Assembly (NCBI GenBank): GCA_947472795.1
Contig: CANJBL010000001.1
Coordinates: forward strand, 248,001 to 312,000
Reading direction: 5' to 3'
DNA length: 64,000 nt
Source of the DNA: Fidelibacterota bacterium
Lineage (GTDB): Bacteria > Pseudomonadota > Alphaproteobacteria > Rhodospirillales > Rhodospirillaceae
The stretch's first letter is position 1. Each line of letters starts with the position of its first letter. Shown here piece after piece: positions 26,324 to 35,689 of this stretch. The notes under the pieces are model-generated. The model saw only the letters and a program-made list of their open reading frames with translations. It did no database searches and had not been told where the DNA came from. Position numbers and translations under genes: made by a program.

Positions 26324-27115
26324 TTAAAGTGTGGCCGCGATTGTAGCGGTGTCGAGCCAGAAAGACCCGTCTGCGGCAATCTCGAAATGCTGGCGCACAT
26401 TGCTGGGCGCCGAGCGCTGCAGCGAACGGATGGCTTGCACGTTGATGTCCGGCGTGGCCATGCGTGTCACCCAGGAGGTGAATTCCAGATGGATGCGCCG
26501 TTCCGCCGCCGCGCCAGGCACGAAGCCGGCGGCTTTCAGATGCGCCGTCCATTCGGCCACGGAATAGCTGCGCACATGCGATGGATCGCGCAGCAGTTCC
26601 AGAGCTTGCAGGTGCGTATCTAACAACGGCGCACCGGGCGAGACGGAATCGGCTATGACAAACACGCCGCCTGGTTTCAGCACCCGGCGCGCTTCAGCCA
26701 GACCCGCACCGACGTTATGCCAGTGGTGGGCGCTGTAACGGCTGGCGACGAAATCGAAGCTGGCATCGGGGAACGGCAACGTCTCGACGCTGCCCTGTTG
26801 CGTGACGAGATTAGAAAGCCCGCGCTTGGCGGCTTCGCCAGCCACCACGTTCAGCATGTCGGCGGAAAGGTCGTAGGCCACCATCTCGCGGGCGAAGGGT
26901 GCCACATGAAAACTCACGTGACCGCCGCCGCAGCCCATATCCAGCGCGCGCAACGGCTGGCGCGCTTTGGCAAGATCGGCGATCTGCTGAAGGTCTTCGC
27001 CGCTGGCATGCACCGCGCTTGAGACATAGCTCGCGGCGCGGGCGCCGAACTGGCTGACCACGTGAGATTCGTGAGAGCGGGCTTCGTGCGACTTTGAACG
27101 ACTGTCAGGAACCAT
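26324..27115 (-). CDS. Class I SAM-dependent methyltransferase (UbiE/small-molecule type)
   Basis: About 263 residues of the methyltransferase-11 type. Motif I is LDMGCGGGHVSF, the acidic residue follows in VAYDLSADML, and the post-motif FDFVASRYSAHHW and VLKPGGVFVIADSV are all typical. The frame opens at 27169; I use ATG 27115 (MVPDSRSKS), with AAGG a little upstream. Its stop lies 11 bases before the binding-protein start, so it is transcribed with the ABC importer genes. That suggests its substrate may be related to the imported compound, which is inference only. Confidence 0.85.
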   Translation of the reverse strand: MVPDSRSKSHEARSHESHVVSQFGARAASYVSSAVHASGEDLQQIADLAKARQPLRALDMGCGGGHVSFHVAPFAREMVAYDLSADMLNVVAGEAAKRGLSNLVTQQGSVETLPFPDASFDFVASRYSAHHWHNVGAGLAEARRVLKPGGVFVIADSVSPGAPLLDTHLQALELLRDPSHVRSYSVAEWTAHLKAAGFVPGAAAERRIHLEFTSWVTRMATPDINVQAIRSLQRSAPSNVRQHFEIAADGSFWLDTATIAATL

Positions 27116-27235
27116 CTTAATACCTTGGGGCTTGATACCTGCCGTGAAACGATGCGACCTTGGAATCACGACACTAGCATTATCTCAAGAGCGGATTGAT
27201 ATCCTCAACCGCCGTAACGTCGAAAGGTTTCCCCA

Positions 27236-27715
27236 ATGAAAGGCGATCCGCAAGTCATCAAGTTCCTCAACCAGGTGCTGAAGAACGAGCTGACCGCCAT
27301 CAATCAGTACTTCCTGCACGCGCGTATGCTGCGCCAGTGGGGCCTGACCCGTCTGGGTGAGTACGAATACAAGGAATCCATCGACGAAATGAAGCATGCC
27401 GACAAGCTGATCGAGCGTGTTCTCTTCCTGGAGGGCCTGCCGAACCTACAGGATTTGGGCAAGCTGATGATCGGCGAGAGCGTGGAAGAAGTTCTGAAGT
27501 GCGATCTGAAAGTCGAGATGATCGCGCACCCTGCGCTGAAGGAAGCCATCGCCCATTGCGAAAAGGTCGGCGATTACATCACGCGCGAGCTGTTCGAGGA
27601 AATTCTGGAGTCTGAGGAAGAGCACATCGACTGGATCGAGACCCAGCTTGAGCTCATCGGCCGCATGGGCCTGCAGAATTACGTGCAGTTGCAGAGCAAA
27701 GCAGCGGAAAGCTGA
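27236..27715 (+). CDS. bfr: Bacterioferritin
   Basis: Iron-storage 24-mer that oxidises Fe(II) and stores the mineral, with haem between subunit pairs. Every ferroxidase ligand is in place: E18, E51, H54, E94, E127 and H130. The haem ligand M52 is also present. At 159 residues it is full length. The convergent bfd gene lies 21 bases downstream, the standard partner for iron release. Confidence 0.97.
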   Translation: MKGDPQVIKFLNQVLKNELTAINQYFLHARMLRQWGLTRLGEYEYKESIDEMKHADKLIERVLFLEGLPNLQDLGKLMIGESVEEVLKCDLKVEMIAHPALKEAIAHCEKVGDYITRELFEEILESEEEHIDWIETQLELIGRMGLQNYVQLQSKAAES

Positions 27716-27736
27716 GCGGCAGAAAGCGAAGCGGGA

Positions 27737-27925
27737 TTATTCCGCGGCTTGCAGGAAGTAGGCCGGCTCTGTTTGGTTCAGGATGTCCTGGGCCATGCAG
27801 GTGCACTGGCCGCAGTTGATCTCCACGCCGAGGACCGCATAGGCCTCTTTCACCGTGCGCGCACCTTTCGCCGAAGCTTCGGCGATTTCCGAGTCTGTCA
27901 GGGCGTTGCAGATACACACGTACAT
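27737..27925 (-). CDS. bfd: Bacterioferritin-associated ferredoxin
   Basis: 62-residue 2Fe-2S protein that passes electrons to bacterioferritin to mobilise stored iron. The ligand pattern CIC (C4, C6) followed by CGQC (C38, C41) is exactly that of the Bfd family. It is convergent with bfr. A Fur-type palindrome at 27988-28002, about 60 bases upstream of its ATG, suggests induction when iron is scarce, as known for bfd genes. Confidence 0.95.
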   Translation of the reverse strand: MYVCICNALTDSEIAEASAKGARTVKEAYAVLGVEINCGQCTCMAQDILNQTEPAYFLQAAE

Positions 27926-27987
27926 CCGGCGGCATCCTTATGAGCTTGCGAGTCAGTCGCAATCTCTATGGACAGATGTAGGGCTTC

Positions 27988-28002
27988 TGCGAATGATTTG
28001 CA
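27988..28002. promoter_or_regulatory. Candidate Fur-family binding site upstream of bfd
   Basis: TGCGAATGATTTGCA is a 7-1-7 palindrome (TGCGAAT-G-ATTTGCA) matching at six of seven positions. It resembles the alphaproteobacterial Fur/Mur box of the type TGCAAAT-N-ATTTGCA and is placed to control bfd. A fur gene lies at 48721 in this window. Confidence 0.5.
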
Positions 28003-28033
28003 AGCGCGTCTTAAATGACGTTATTTCAATGCG

Positions 28034-29338
28034 TTAGGGCGCACGCTGCAAGAGTGCTCCGTAAAAACCGTCGAGTCCCCCTAGTTCCGGCCACTGGCTG
28101 GGAAGCGTGCGCAGGTCGCCCTTGTGATCAATGAGCTGCGATTCGCCGCCCATGGTCTCGGGGGTGATTTTGACCCGGGTAAAGCTGGGATTGGCGCCAA
28201 GGAATGCCTCGACCACGGGCCGGCGCTCCTCGGGCTGAAGCGAGCAGACACTGTAAAAGACAAAACCGCCGGGTTTCACCATGTCGGCGGCGGCGGCGAG
28301 CAGCTTGGCCTGAAGGGCTGCGAAACCGGCCACGTCCTCGGCGCGTTTGAGGTAGGGCAGATCGGGATGGCGGCGGATGGTGCCGGTGGCCGAGCAGGGC
28401 GCATCCAGCAGCACCGCGTCGGCGGGCGAATCGGGACGCCATTTCAGCGCATCGGCTGCGACAACGTTGGCAGTGAGTTTCACGCGGGCGAGATTGTCGC
28501 GCAGCAGAGTCAGGCGTTGTTTTGAGACATCAACGGCCGTGACACGCGCGCCCGCCGCGGCGAACTGCGCGGTCTTACCGCCAGGTGCCGCGCAGAGATC
28601 GATGACGGATTTTCCAGCAGCGCTTCCCAAAACATGCAGCAGGATTTTTGCCGGCAGCGCGGCGGCGGCGTCTTGTACCCACCACGCGCCGTCTGCGAAT
28701 CCCGCGAGATCCTGAATGCGCCCGCCGCCGATGCGCCGTAGACTGCCCGTGGGCAGCGCACGCGCTTCCAGCGCTGTGCTCCAGGTCTCCGCCGTGCTTG
28801 CATCCTTCAACGTGATATCGAGCAAGGGCTCGCCGAGATGCGCTTCCGCCGTGGCGCGGGCAGCAGGCTCACCGTACCCGGCCACCCAGGAATCCCACAG
28901 CCAGGCCGGTGTGTTGAGCCGCGCGGCATCCTGACCGGCGATGAGAGCAGCACTCTTCTCCGACACGCGCCGGAGCACGGCGTTCACGAGGCCAGCTTGC
29001 TGGACATACCCGCGCTTGGCGAGCGCCACCGCCGTGGCCACGGCGGCATGGGGCGGCGTGGCGATGAAGAGCAGTTGTGCCGCACCCAGGCGCAGCAGAT
29101 TGGTAACGGCTTCCGGCGGACGCCGCTGAACGAACTGCGCCAGCACCTGATCGATCTGACCCAGGCGCCGCAGGGTGGTGGCCACCAGCAGACGCACAAA
29201 AGCACGGTCGCGCGGCTCAAGCTTGGCGACGCCGCTGTCGAACTGATCGTCGACGGATTGGGCGCGCGTGAACACGCCTTCAAGAAAAGCCCACGCCGCC
29301 GCACGCGCGGCTGTGTCGTCACCGCGCGGCTCAACCAT
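28034..29338 (-). CDS. rsmB: 16S rRNA m5C967 methyltransferase RsmB
   Basis: 434 residues. The N-terminal 140 residues are the NusB-like RNA-binding domain. The C-terminal Rossmann domain has motif I DLCAAPGGKT (near 245), the PCS motif in LDAPCSATGTIRRHP and the catalytic cysteine in YSVCSLQPEE. It methylates C967 of 16S rRNA. Two slightly overlapping frames make the exact start arguable, but ATG 29338 gives the normal length. It lies downstream of htpX on the same strand, the common alphaproteobacterial htpX-rsmB order. Confidence 0.95.
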   Translation of the reverse strand: MVEPRGDDTAARAAAWAFLEGVFTRAQSVDDQFDSGVAKLEPRDRAFVRLLVATTLRRLGQIDQVLAQFVQRRPPEAVTNLLRLGAAQLLFIATPPHAAVATAVALAKRGYVQQAGLVNAVLRRVSEKSAALIAGQDAARLNTPAWLWDSWVAGYGEPAARATAEAHLGEPLLDITLKDASTAETWSTALEARALPTGSLRRIGGGRIQDLAGFADGAWWVQDAAAALPAKILLHVLGSAAGKSVIDLCAAPGGKTAQFAAAGARVTAVDVSKQRLTLLRDNLARVKLTANVVAADALKWRPDSPADAVLLDAPCSATGTIRRHPDLPYLKRAEDVAGFAALQAKLLAAAADMVKPGGFVFYSVCSLQPEERRPVVEAFLGANPSFTRVKITPETMGGESQLIDHKGDLRTLPSQWPELGGLDGFYGALLQRAP

Positions 29339-29402
29339 GGAAGGTCTCGAGAGTTCGGACTGTTTTCATGCGCGCCATCCTCGGGATAGCGGGCGCGCGG
29401 TC

Positions 29403-29430
29403 AAGGGAAATAAGCCAAGGGAAATAAGCC
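29403..29430. repeat. 14-bp exact tandem duplication between htpX and rsmB
   Basis: AAGGGAAATAAGCC occurs twice head to tail (29403-29416 and 29417-29430) in the 107-base gap upstream of rsmB. It is probably a recent slippage product. Confidence 0.85.
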
Positions 29431-29445
29431 AATAGGACATAAATT

Positions 29446-30411
29446 TCAGCGGTGCCCGGCTTGCGGCACGCTCCCGCGGGTGTTGCGCGGTTTTGGGGAC
29501 CACGGGCCAGAGCTTTGCGGAGGTAACGTGTCTTCTTCACGCGGCGGTATATGTTCGTCGCGCCGCGACTGGCCCGCCATGGCGCGCAAACGTTGGATAC
29601 GGTTGGCGGTGGAGGGATGCGTGGCAAAGAGATTGTCCGCACCAATCCCGTGCAGCGGATTGACGATGAACAGATGCGCCGTCGCCGGGTTGGCTTCGGC
29701 TTCACGGTTCGGCACCGCTCGCGCGCCCTGCTCCAGCTTCTCCAACGCAGAGGCCAAAGCTTCGGGATCACCGCTGATCTCTGCCCCACCTTCGTCGGCG
29801 CCGTATTCGCGCGTGCGTGAGATGGCCATTTGCACAAGCATCGCCGCCAGCGGCGCCAGGATCATCACCAGCACACTGCTTAACCCACCCAACGGACGTT
29901 CGCGGTCGTTTCCGCGCCCACCGAAGAAGAAAGCGAAGTTCGCCAGCATGCCGATAGCACCGGCCAGCGTCGCCGTGATGGTCATGATGAGTGTGTCGCG
30001 ATGGCGTACGTGTGCCAGCTCGTGGCCCATGACGCCCGCGATCTCGCGCTCGTTGAGAAGATCGAGAAGGCCGGTGGTGGCAGCTACCGCTGCATTCTCA
30101 GGATTGCGACCCGTGGCAAAGGCGTTCGGTTGTGGATTGTCGATGACATAGACCTTGGGCATGGGCAGGTGTGCACGCTCTGCCAGCCGCTGGATGATGG
30201 CATAAAAGCGCGGGGCGGAAGCCGCATCTACCTGCTTGGCGCCGTACATGGACAGCACCATCTTGTCGCTGTTCCAATAGGCGAAGGCGTTCATGCCGAG
30301 CGCCATCACAAAAGCGATCGCCATGCCCTGCTCGGCGCCGATGAGATATCCGGCAGCGAGAAACACTCCCGTCATGGCGGCAAGAAGAAGGCCGGCGCGC
30401 AGCGTGCTCAT
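29446..30411 (-). CDS. htpX: Membrane zinc metalloprotease HtpX
   Basis: Inner-membrane M48 protease that degrades misfolded membrane proteins alongside FtsH. The zinc motif HELAH is at residues 130-134 and the third ligand glutamate is in [12 protein letters not shown] near 207. Four hydrophobic segments are visible: two before the catalytic site and two between it and the third ligand. The 321-residue length includes a hydrophilic C-terminal tail of about 40 residues rich in Pro, Arg and Ser, longer than in E. coli HtpX. Confidence 0.95.
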   Translation of the reverse strand: MSTLRAGLLLAAMTGVFLAAGYLIGAEQGMAIAFVMALGMNAFAYWNSDKMVLSMYGAKQVDAASAPRFYAIIQRLAERAHLPMPKVYVIDNPQPNAFATGRNPENAAVAATTGLLDLLNEREIAGVMGHELAHVRHRDTLIMTITATLAGAIGMLANFAFFFGGRGNDRERPLGGLSSVLVMILAPLAAMLVQMAISRTREYGADEGGAEISGDPEALASALEKLEQGARAVPNREAEANPATAHLFIVNPLHGIGADNLFATHPSTANRIQRLRAMAGQSRRDEHIPPREEDTLPPQSSGPWSPKPRNTRGSVPQAGHR

Positions 30412-30599
30412 GAATTCGAACTCACGTTGTAGAGGAGCGGTAAACTCTCCGTCCGAGTTTATCAGACGAGTTCATCAGATATGCACTTCATACCTTGAAC
30501 TCAAGGCCTGAACTCAAGAGACGCACGCCGAAGCACCGCTGCCTTTGTGCGTTATATCTGTTACATATCTCGCACTTTAGCCTTCCTGAAGAGGACACG

Positions 30600-31352
30600 A
30601 TGACTGCTTCGCTGACGGAGAAAATTGCCGCCATCCCGTTCTGGTACCACCGCATCCCATTGCCCGGCGGCATCACGACGCCGGGCTGGGCCCCCATGTC
30701 ACCGGCTCTGTACCGCGTTCCTGAAGATTTGACCGGCCGGCGCGTGCTCGATGTGGGCGCCTGGGATGGCTACTGGACATTTGAGGCTTTGCGGCGCGGC
30801 GCGAAGGAGGTCGTCGCCATCGACGATTTTTCAGACACGATAGGCGCGAACCTCGGGATAGGCCGTACGGCAAAGTGGCAGACGTTCGATCTCTGCCGCG
30901 CGGCGCTGGGCTATGACGAGAAGCGCTGTCAGCGCACGGAAATGACCGTCTATGACCTTTCGCCGGAGGTGTTGGGCACCTTCGATACGGTTTTCTTTTT
31001 TGGCGTGCTTTATCACCTGCGTTATCCGATGCTCGCCCTGGACAAGCTTGCCGCTGTTTGCAACAGCGATATTCATATCGAAAGCGCCATCCTCGATGAT
31101 TGCAGCCCTTATCAAGGCGGCGTGGGTCACGGGTATTCGGGGCAGCAAATGGTCATGGAATTTTACCCCGGCAATGAGTACGCCGACAATCCGAGCAACT
31201 GGTGGGCGCCGACCTTGCTTTGCCTCGCGCAAATGCTGAAGGCCGCCGGCTTTCCCACCATCACCGGTTGGAAGATGACCGAGAAACCGACCAAGATTCC
31301 CCAGTGCCGCGGATTTCTGCACGGACAAAAGCAGGCGCGGCCAGCGGCATGA
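30600..31352 (+). CDS. CmoB-like (DUF1698-type) SAM-dependent methyltransferase
   Basis: 250 residues resembling the carboxymethyltransferase CmoB and its relatives: PLPGGITTPGWAP near the N-terminus, motif I RRVLDVGAWDGYWTFEALRRGA, then VAIDDFSD and a late FDTVFFFGVLYHLRYPMLAL. CmoB itself forms cmo5U in tRNA, but this gene is shorter and has no cmoA partner, so another substrate is likely. GAAGAGGA lies before ATG 30600; the frame extends upstream to 30495. Its TGA overlaps the ATG of sdhAF4 (ATGA), so the two are coupled. Confidence 0.8.
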   Translation: MTASLTEKIAAIPFWYHRIPLPGGITTPGWAPMSPALYRVPEDLTGRRVLDVGAWDGYWTFEALRRGAKEVVAIDDFSDTIGANLGIGRTAKWQTFDLCRAALGYDEKRCQRTEMTVYDLSPEVLGTFDTVFFFGVLYHLRYPMLALDKLAAVCNSDIHIESAILDDCSPYQGGVGHGYSGQQMVMEFYPGNEYADNPSNWWAPTLLCLAQMLKAAGFPTITGWKMTEKPTKIPQCRGFLHGQKQARPAA

Positions 31353-31540
31353 GTGAAAAATCCAACGCCGCAGCGCTGCCGTTGCCGCTCTCGCCCGCCG
31401 CAGCAGCCCTCAAGCCGAAGACGGTGCCCGATACCCCGGCAACCGCCTCACCGCCCATTCCCGAAGTGGGTGGCCCTAAAGGCCCTGAGCCGACGCGCTT
31501 CGGCGATTGGGAGAAGAAAGGCCGCTGCTCGGACTTCTAA
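31349..31540 (+). CDS. SdhAF4-type (DUF1674) succinate dehydrogenase assembly factor
   Basis: 63 residues. The C-terminal 23 residues (GGPKGPEPTRFGDWEKKGRC then SDF) are the diagnostic block of the DUF1674/SDHAF4 family, which helps flavinylated SdhA join SdhB. The N-terminal half is a low-complexity Pro/Ala linker, normal for the family. The start ATG overlaps the stop of the preceding methyltransferase. No sdh genes are in the window, so it is remote from its target complex, which is usual in alphaproteobacteria. Confidence 0.93.
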   Translation: MSEKSNAAALPLPLSPAAAALKPKTVPDTPATASPPIPEVGGPKGPEPTRFGDWEKKGRCSDF

Positions 31541-31674
31541 CCCCCACCCCGGCCACTTCCTTCCCCGAGTCCTCAATAGTTTTTTAAAGCGCTGCTGCTA
31601 ATCCCTTGATTCCGGCTCTCTCATTGCCGGAGCGTAGGATTTGTCCCGCGCTTTTCGGGAAGGATGGCGGCGGT

Positions 31675-33072
31675 ATGGTCTTCGGTCCCTTCTTGGACTT
31701 GTTACGGCGGCGGTCTCAGCCCAGCGAGATGCCTGCCTCCACGTTCGACGCCTTCTCCCTGGATCACCCGGAAGATGCCCTTTACGGCATCGATCCCCTC
31801 CGCATTCTCATCAGCCCGCTGGCGGGCGATATGCAAGGCCTCGCCGCACGCCACATCCACGACCGGCTTGCCGGACGCATGGGCGTTTCCCTCACCATGG
31901 CCGACCGGCCGCTGACGGCGCCGGGCGCCGACTGCAGCGAGCCGTTGTTCGTCTCCATGGCCATCGACCTGGGCCGCCGCTGGCTGAAGCGTGAAAACGC
32001 CGACCTGCTCATTTGGGGCGAGAGCATCACCACATCCGAAGGCCGCCCGTCGTGGCGTTTGCGATTCTTGGGCCGCGCCACGCCGCTGCATCCACACGGC
32101 GCGACCATGTCGGCGCTGGAACGCCTGGAAGTGCCGGCGCTGTTCGGCGATGCCACGGGCGAATTGGTGTTCGGCACGGCCCTCGCCGCCGTGAATGTGG
32201 AATCGGCCGACGGCATTCGCGCGCGGGCCACCTTGTTCCGCCCCGTGCTGAAAGCCGCCACCCATTTCGCCGAGGGCGATTCCGTGGGCACCGTGGCCGA
32301 GTGCGCCACCGCGCAAGCCTGTTATGCCGCACTGCTGTTGCTGGAGGGTGCGCGCACCGGCGACGTAAAAGCGCTCGAGCGCGCGGTGTCCGTGTATCAA
32401 GGCGCCTTGATCCTGGGCGAAGACGCCTTCCCCATGCATGAGCGCGCCATGATCGGCACGCACATCGCCGATGCGCTGTCGATCATCAGTGAGCAGAGCG
32501 AACGCCCGCGTTTCGCCGACAAGACAGTGAAGTACTACAGCGCGGCCCTCAGCATGGTGCGCAAGGAAGTCTTCGCCGACGACTACGCGGCACTGAAGAC
32601 ACGCCTTGGTCTGGCGCTGCACACGCTGGCGCAAACCACGGGCGAGCCCGTACACCTGAAAGACGCCGCCGATGCGTTCTCCGCCGCGACCGGCATCTGG
32701 ACCATCACCGAAGCGCCGGAACGCTGGGCCGACATCCAGAACTCTCTCGGCAGTCTGCTCATCACCATGGGCCGCCTCACGCATGAGCCCGGTTTGTTCG
32801 ACAAGGCGGCTTCCGTCTTCCTGAAGATCGCCGAATCCCGCAGCCGCACCTCCGCGCCGTTGGTGTGGGCGACCGCGCTTGCCAACATTGGCGCGGCGCT
32901 AAAGGAGAAGGGCGTTGCCGCGCGCAACGCGGATTGTTTGCGTCAAGCGGCTCAGGCTTTCGAGCAAGCCGCGCAAGTCTTCACCGAGCTTAACCTCGAG
33001 AGCAATGTGAAGGTCGTCGAGACCCAGCGCGAGCATGTACTGCTGATGCTGGCCGCGCAGGACGCACGGTAA
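31675..33072 (+). CDS. Alpha-helical-repeat (TPR-like) protein of unknown function
   Basis: 465 residues from ATG 31675, though the frame is open from 31606. The N-terminal 170 residues form an alpha/beta domain (DPLRILISPLAGDMQGLAAR ... GRRWLKRENADLLIWGES) that I recall at the N-terminus of various alphaproteobacterial TPR proteins but cannot name. The rest is helical repeat sequence (AKTRLGLALHTLAQTTGEP-like, WADIQNSLGSLLITMGRLTH) resembling TPRs that bind proteins. No signal peptide or membrane segment is seen. It stands alone between sdhAF4 and the convergent acs gene. Confidence 0.75.
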   Translation: MVFGPFLDLLRRRSQPSEMPASTFDAFSLDHPEDALYGIDPLRILISPLAGDMQGLAARHIHDRLAGRMGVSLTMADRPLTAPGADCSEPLFVSMAIDLGRRWLKRENADLLIWGESITTSEGRPSWRLRFLGRATPLHPHGATMSALERLEVPALFGDATGELVFGTALAAVNVESADGIRARATLFRPVLKAATHFAEGDSVGTVAECATAQACYAALLLLEGARTGDVKALERAVSVYQGALILGEDAFPMHERAMIGTHIADALSIISEQSERPRFADKTVKYYSAALSMVRKEVFADDYAALKTRLGLALHTLAQTTGEPVHLKDAADAFSAATGIWTITEAPERWADIQNSLGSLLITMGRLTHEPGLFDKAASVFLKIAESRSRTSAPLVWATALANIGAALKEKGVAARNADCLRQAAQAFEQAAQVFTELNLESNVKVVETQREHVLLMLAAQDAR

Positions 33073-33083
33073 AACTCTCGCCT

Positions 33084-35039
33084 TTATTTCCCGGCGCGGT
33101 TTTTCACTAGATCATCCACCACCGTGGGATCGGCGAGCGTGGAGGTGTCACCCAAGTTGGTCACATCGTTCTCGGCGATCTTGCGCAGGATTCTGCGCAT
33201 GATCTTGCCCGAGCGCGTTTTCGGCAGACCCGGCGCCCATTGCAGCACATCGGGCTTGGCGATAGGACCGATCTGCGTGGCAACCCACGCCACCAATTCC
33301 TTGCGCAAATCGTCCGACGTTTCCACGCCTGCCTTCAACGTCACATAGGCATAGATGCCCTGACCTTTGATGTCGTGCGGATAGCCGACAACGGCAGCCT
33401 CGGCGACCTTGGTGTTGGCTACCAAAGCGCTTTCCACCTCGGCCGTGCCGAGGCGGTGACCGGAGACGTTGATGACGTCATCGACGCGGCCCGTGATCCA
33501 GTAATACCCGTCGGCATCGCGGCGGCAGCCGTCGCCGGTGAAATACTTGCCGGGATAGGTGGAGAAATACGTGTCGATAAAGCGCTGATGATCGCCGTAG
33601 ATGGTGCGCGCTTGTCCGGGCCAGGACGTTTTCAGACACAAATTGCCCGAGGCCTCGCCCTCCAACTCCTGGCCGGCGGAGTTGACGATGCACGGCTCGA
33701 TACCGAAGAAGGGTTTCGTGGCCGAGCCGGGCTTCAACTTCACCGCGCCAGGGGTAGGCGCGATGAGGATGCCGCCTGTCTCTGTCTGCCACCAGGTATC
33801 GACCACGGGGCACCGCGAGTCTCCAACGACGCGGTAGTACCACAACCATGCTTCGGGATTGATGGGCTCGCCGACGCTGCCCAACACCCGCAAGGTTGCG
33901 CGGCTGGTGCGTTTGACGGGCGCGTCACCATCGCGCATCAGCGCACGGATCGCGGTGGGTGCGGTGTAGAAAATGTTGACGCCGTGTTTGTCGATGACCT
34001 GCCAGAAGCGCGAGGTGTCGGGATAGTTGGGCACACCTTCGAACATCAACGTGGTGGCGCCGTTGGCGAGCGGACCGTAGACGATGTAGCTGTGGCCCGT
34101 GACCCAACCCACGTCGGCGGTGCACCAGTAGATATCGCCCTCGTGATAGTCGAAGCAGACTTCGTGCGTCATGGCGACGAACATCAGGTAGCCGGCGGTG
34201 GTGTGCAGCACGCCTTTGGGCTTGCCGGTGGAGCCCGAGGTGTAGAGGATGAACAGCGGATCCTCGGCGTTCATCTCAACGGGATCGCAGAACTTGTGCG
34301 CCTTTTCCGTCATCACGTGATACCAGACGTCGCGCGGCGAGGTCATGTTCACGTGACCGCCGGTATGCTTGACGACGATGACGTTGCGCACCGACGGCGT
34401 ATTCTTCACCGCTTCGTCGACGTTGGCCTTGAGCGGGATGACCTTGCCGCCGCGACGGCCTTCGTCGGCGGTGATGACGACCTTTGCACCGCAGTCGTTG
34501 ATACGATCCGCCACCGCGTGCGGCGCGAAGCCGCCGAACACAACGGAATGAATCGCGCCGATACGCGCGCAGGCCAGCATGGCCGCGGCCGCCTCGACGA
34601 TCATGGGCATGTAGATGCACACGCGGTCGCCTTTGTGGACGCCCAGCGTCTTCAGCGTATTGGCGAGCCGGCACGTCATCTCGTGAAGCTCGGCGTAGGT
34701 GACGTGCTTGGATTGCTTCGGGTCGTCGCCTTCCCAGATGATGGCGGTCTGCGTCGCGCGAGCCTTCAAGTGCCGGTCGAGGCAATTGTGGCTCGCATTC
34801 AATGAACCATCTGCGTACCAGCGGATGTGCAGATCCTTGGCGTCGAAGGAAACGTCGCGCACGTGCTTGTAAGGCGTGATCCAATCCAGCCGTTGGCCCT
34901 GCATGCGCCAGAAGGTGAGCGGGTCCTTGCTCGAGTCCTCCATCATCTCGCGGTACTTGGACGCGTTGACGAGCGCGTTCTGGGCGAACGCCGGCGGGAC
35001 GTCGATCAACGTTTCATTCATTTTTGAATCATTGGGCAT
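33084..35039 (-). CDS. acs: Acetyl-CoA synthetase (AMP-forming)
   Basis: Activates acetate with ATP and CoA. The 651-residue length and all ANL-family core motifs fit: [20 protein letters not shown] (the P-loop-like A3), the hinge segment [20 protein letters not shown], and the C-terminal catalytic lysine in [11 protein letters not shown], the residue controlled by acetylation in this family. GGGAGAGAGT precedes the ATG. It overlaps the upstream Rieske ferredoxin gene by 11 bases, so the two are transcribed together. Confidence 0.97.
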   Translation of the reverse strand: MPNDSKMNETLIDVPPAFAQNALVNASKYREMMEDSSKDPLTFWRMQGQRLDWITPYKHVRDVSFDAKDLHIRWYADGSLNASHNCLDRHLKARATQTAIIWEGDDPKQSKHVTYAELHEMTCRLANTLKTLGVHKGDRVCIYMPMIVEAAAAMLACARIGAIHSVVFGGFAPHAVADRINDCGAKVVITADEGRRGGKVIPLKANVDEAVKNTPSVRNVIVVKHTGGHVNMTSPRDVWYHVMTEKAHKFCDPVEMNAEDPLFILYTSGSTGKPKGVLHTTAGYLMFVAMTHEVCFDYHEGDIYWCTADVGWVTGHSYIVYGPLANGATTLMFEGVPNYPDTSRFWQVIDKHGVNIFYTAPTAIRALMRDGDAPVKRTSRATLRVLGSVGEPINPEAWLWYYRVVGDSRCPVVDTWWQTETGGILIAPTPGAVKLKPGSATKPFFGIEPCIVNSAGQELEGEASGNLCLKTSWPGQARTIYGDHQRFIDTYFSTYPGKYFTGDGCRRDADGYYWITGRVDDVINVSGHRLGTAEVESALVANTKVAEAAVVGYPHDIKGQGIYAYVTLKAGVETSDDLRKELVAWVATQIGPIAKPDVLQWAPGLPKTRSGKIMRRILRKIAENDVTNLGDTSTLADPTVVDDLVKNRAGK

Positions 35040-35376
35040 TACTCTCTCCCTCGATCACGACATCTCCTATCACGTGGATGGAAAACGGCGTCAGGCTTTG
35101 TCCCTTGCAGGGTCCCCGAAGACATAAGCCAGTGTCTAGCGCAAAGTGCGCACCGTGGTTGGCGCAAAAAAGATACGTCCTGCTGACGTCAAAAAACGCG
35201 TCCTCGCGCCAATTGAGCGGCAGACGCGCATGCGGACAGGAATTTACATAGCCGAAAATGCGGCTCTCGCCCTTCGCTACGAACACGGGCAAGCGCGCGC
35301 CGTTCCTTTCCAGAACAATTTCCTTCGCGCCTGTTGCATCGAGATCGGCGAGGCGGCAGAGGACCTCTCCGGTCAT
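35029..35376 (-). CDS. Rieske-type [2Fe-2S] ferredoxin
   Basis: 115 residues with both Rieske ligand boxes: C47-P-H49 and C71-A-N-H74. The second box lacks the usual CxxHG-x-x-F form only slightly (CANHGAHF). No oxygenase subunit or reductase is adjacent. Small free-standing Rieske proteins act as electron carriers for oxygenases or of unknown systems. Its 3' end overlaps the start of acs. The overlap is on one strand, so translation of acs probably depends on this gene. Confidence 0.88.
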   Translation of the reverse strand: MTGEVLCRLADLDATGAKEIVLERNGARLPVFVAKGESRIFGYVNSCPHARLPLNWREDAFFDVSRTYLFCANHGAHFALDTGLCLRGPCKGQSLTPFSIHVIGDVVIEGESNAQ

Positions 35377-35386
35377 ATGTGTACCG

Positions 35387-35671
35387 TCATGCTGCCGGAA
35401 AGGTCTTGCGCGTGGGCTGGATGGTGACGGTCTGGAAAAGGCCGGCGATGGTATAGGGATCGGCCTTCTGGATGGCGCGCGCTTTTTCCAGGCTCTCGAA
35501 TTCGCCGATGATCAGCGAACCGATGGGCGTGGCGCCATCATCACCCAGAAGCGGGCCGCCATAGGTGAGACTGGCGGCGTAGCCTTGCAGCCACTCCAGA
35601 TGTTGTGGGCGCGTTTTCATGCGCAGATCGACGGAGCCCGGTTTATCCAGGCACATAATGGCAATGAGCAT
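35387..35671 (-). CDS. YciI family protein
   Basis: 94-residue ferredoxin-like-fold protein of the YciI/DUF1330-like group. The family's N-terminal FAI/AIMCLDKPGS strand, conserved R-x-x-HLEWL segment and GGPLLGDDG loop are all present. Activity is unproven in most members. In many alphaproteobacteria a yciI gene follows tsaD-gpsA; here manC lies between gpsA and this gene. It is 10 bases upstream of the Rieske gene. Confidence 0.88.
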   Translation of the reverse strand: MLIAIMCLDKPGSVDLRMKTRPQHLEWLQGYAASLTYGGPLLGDDGATPIGSLIIGEFESLEKARAIQKADPYTIAGLFQTVTIQPTRKTFPAA

Positions 35672-35689
35672 GTCCCCCTCTTTCTCTCT

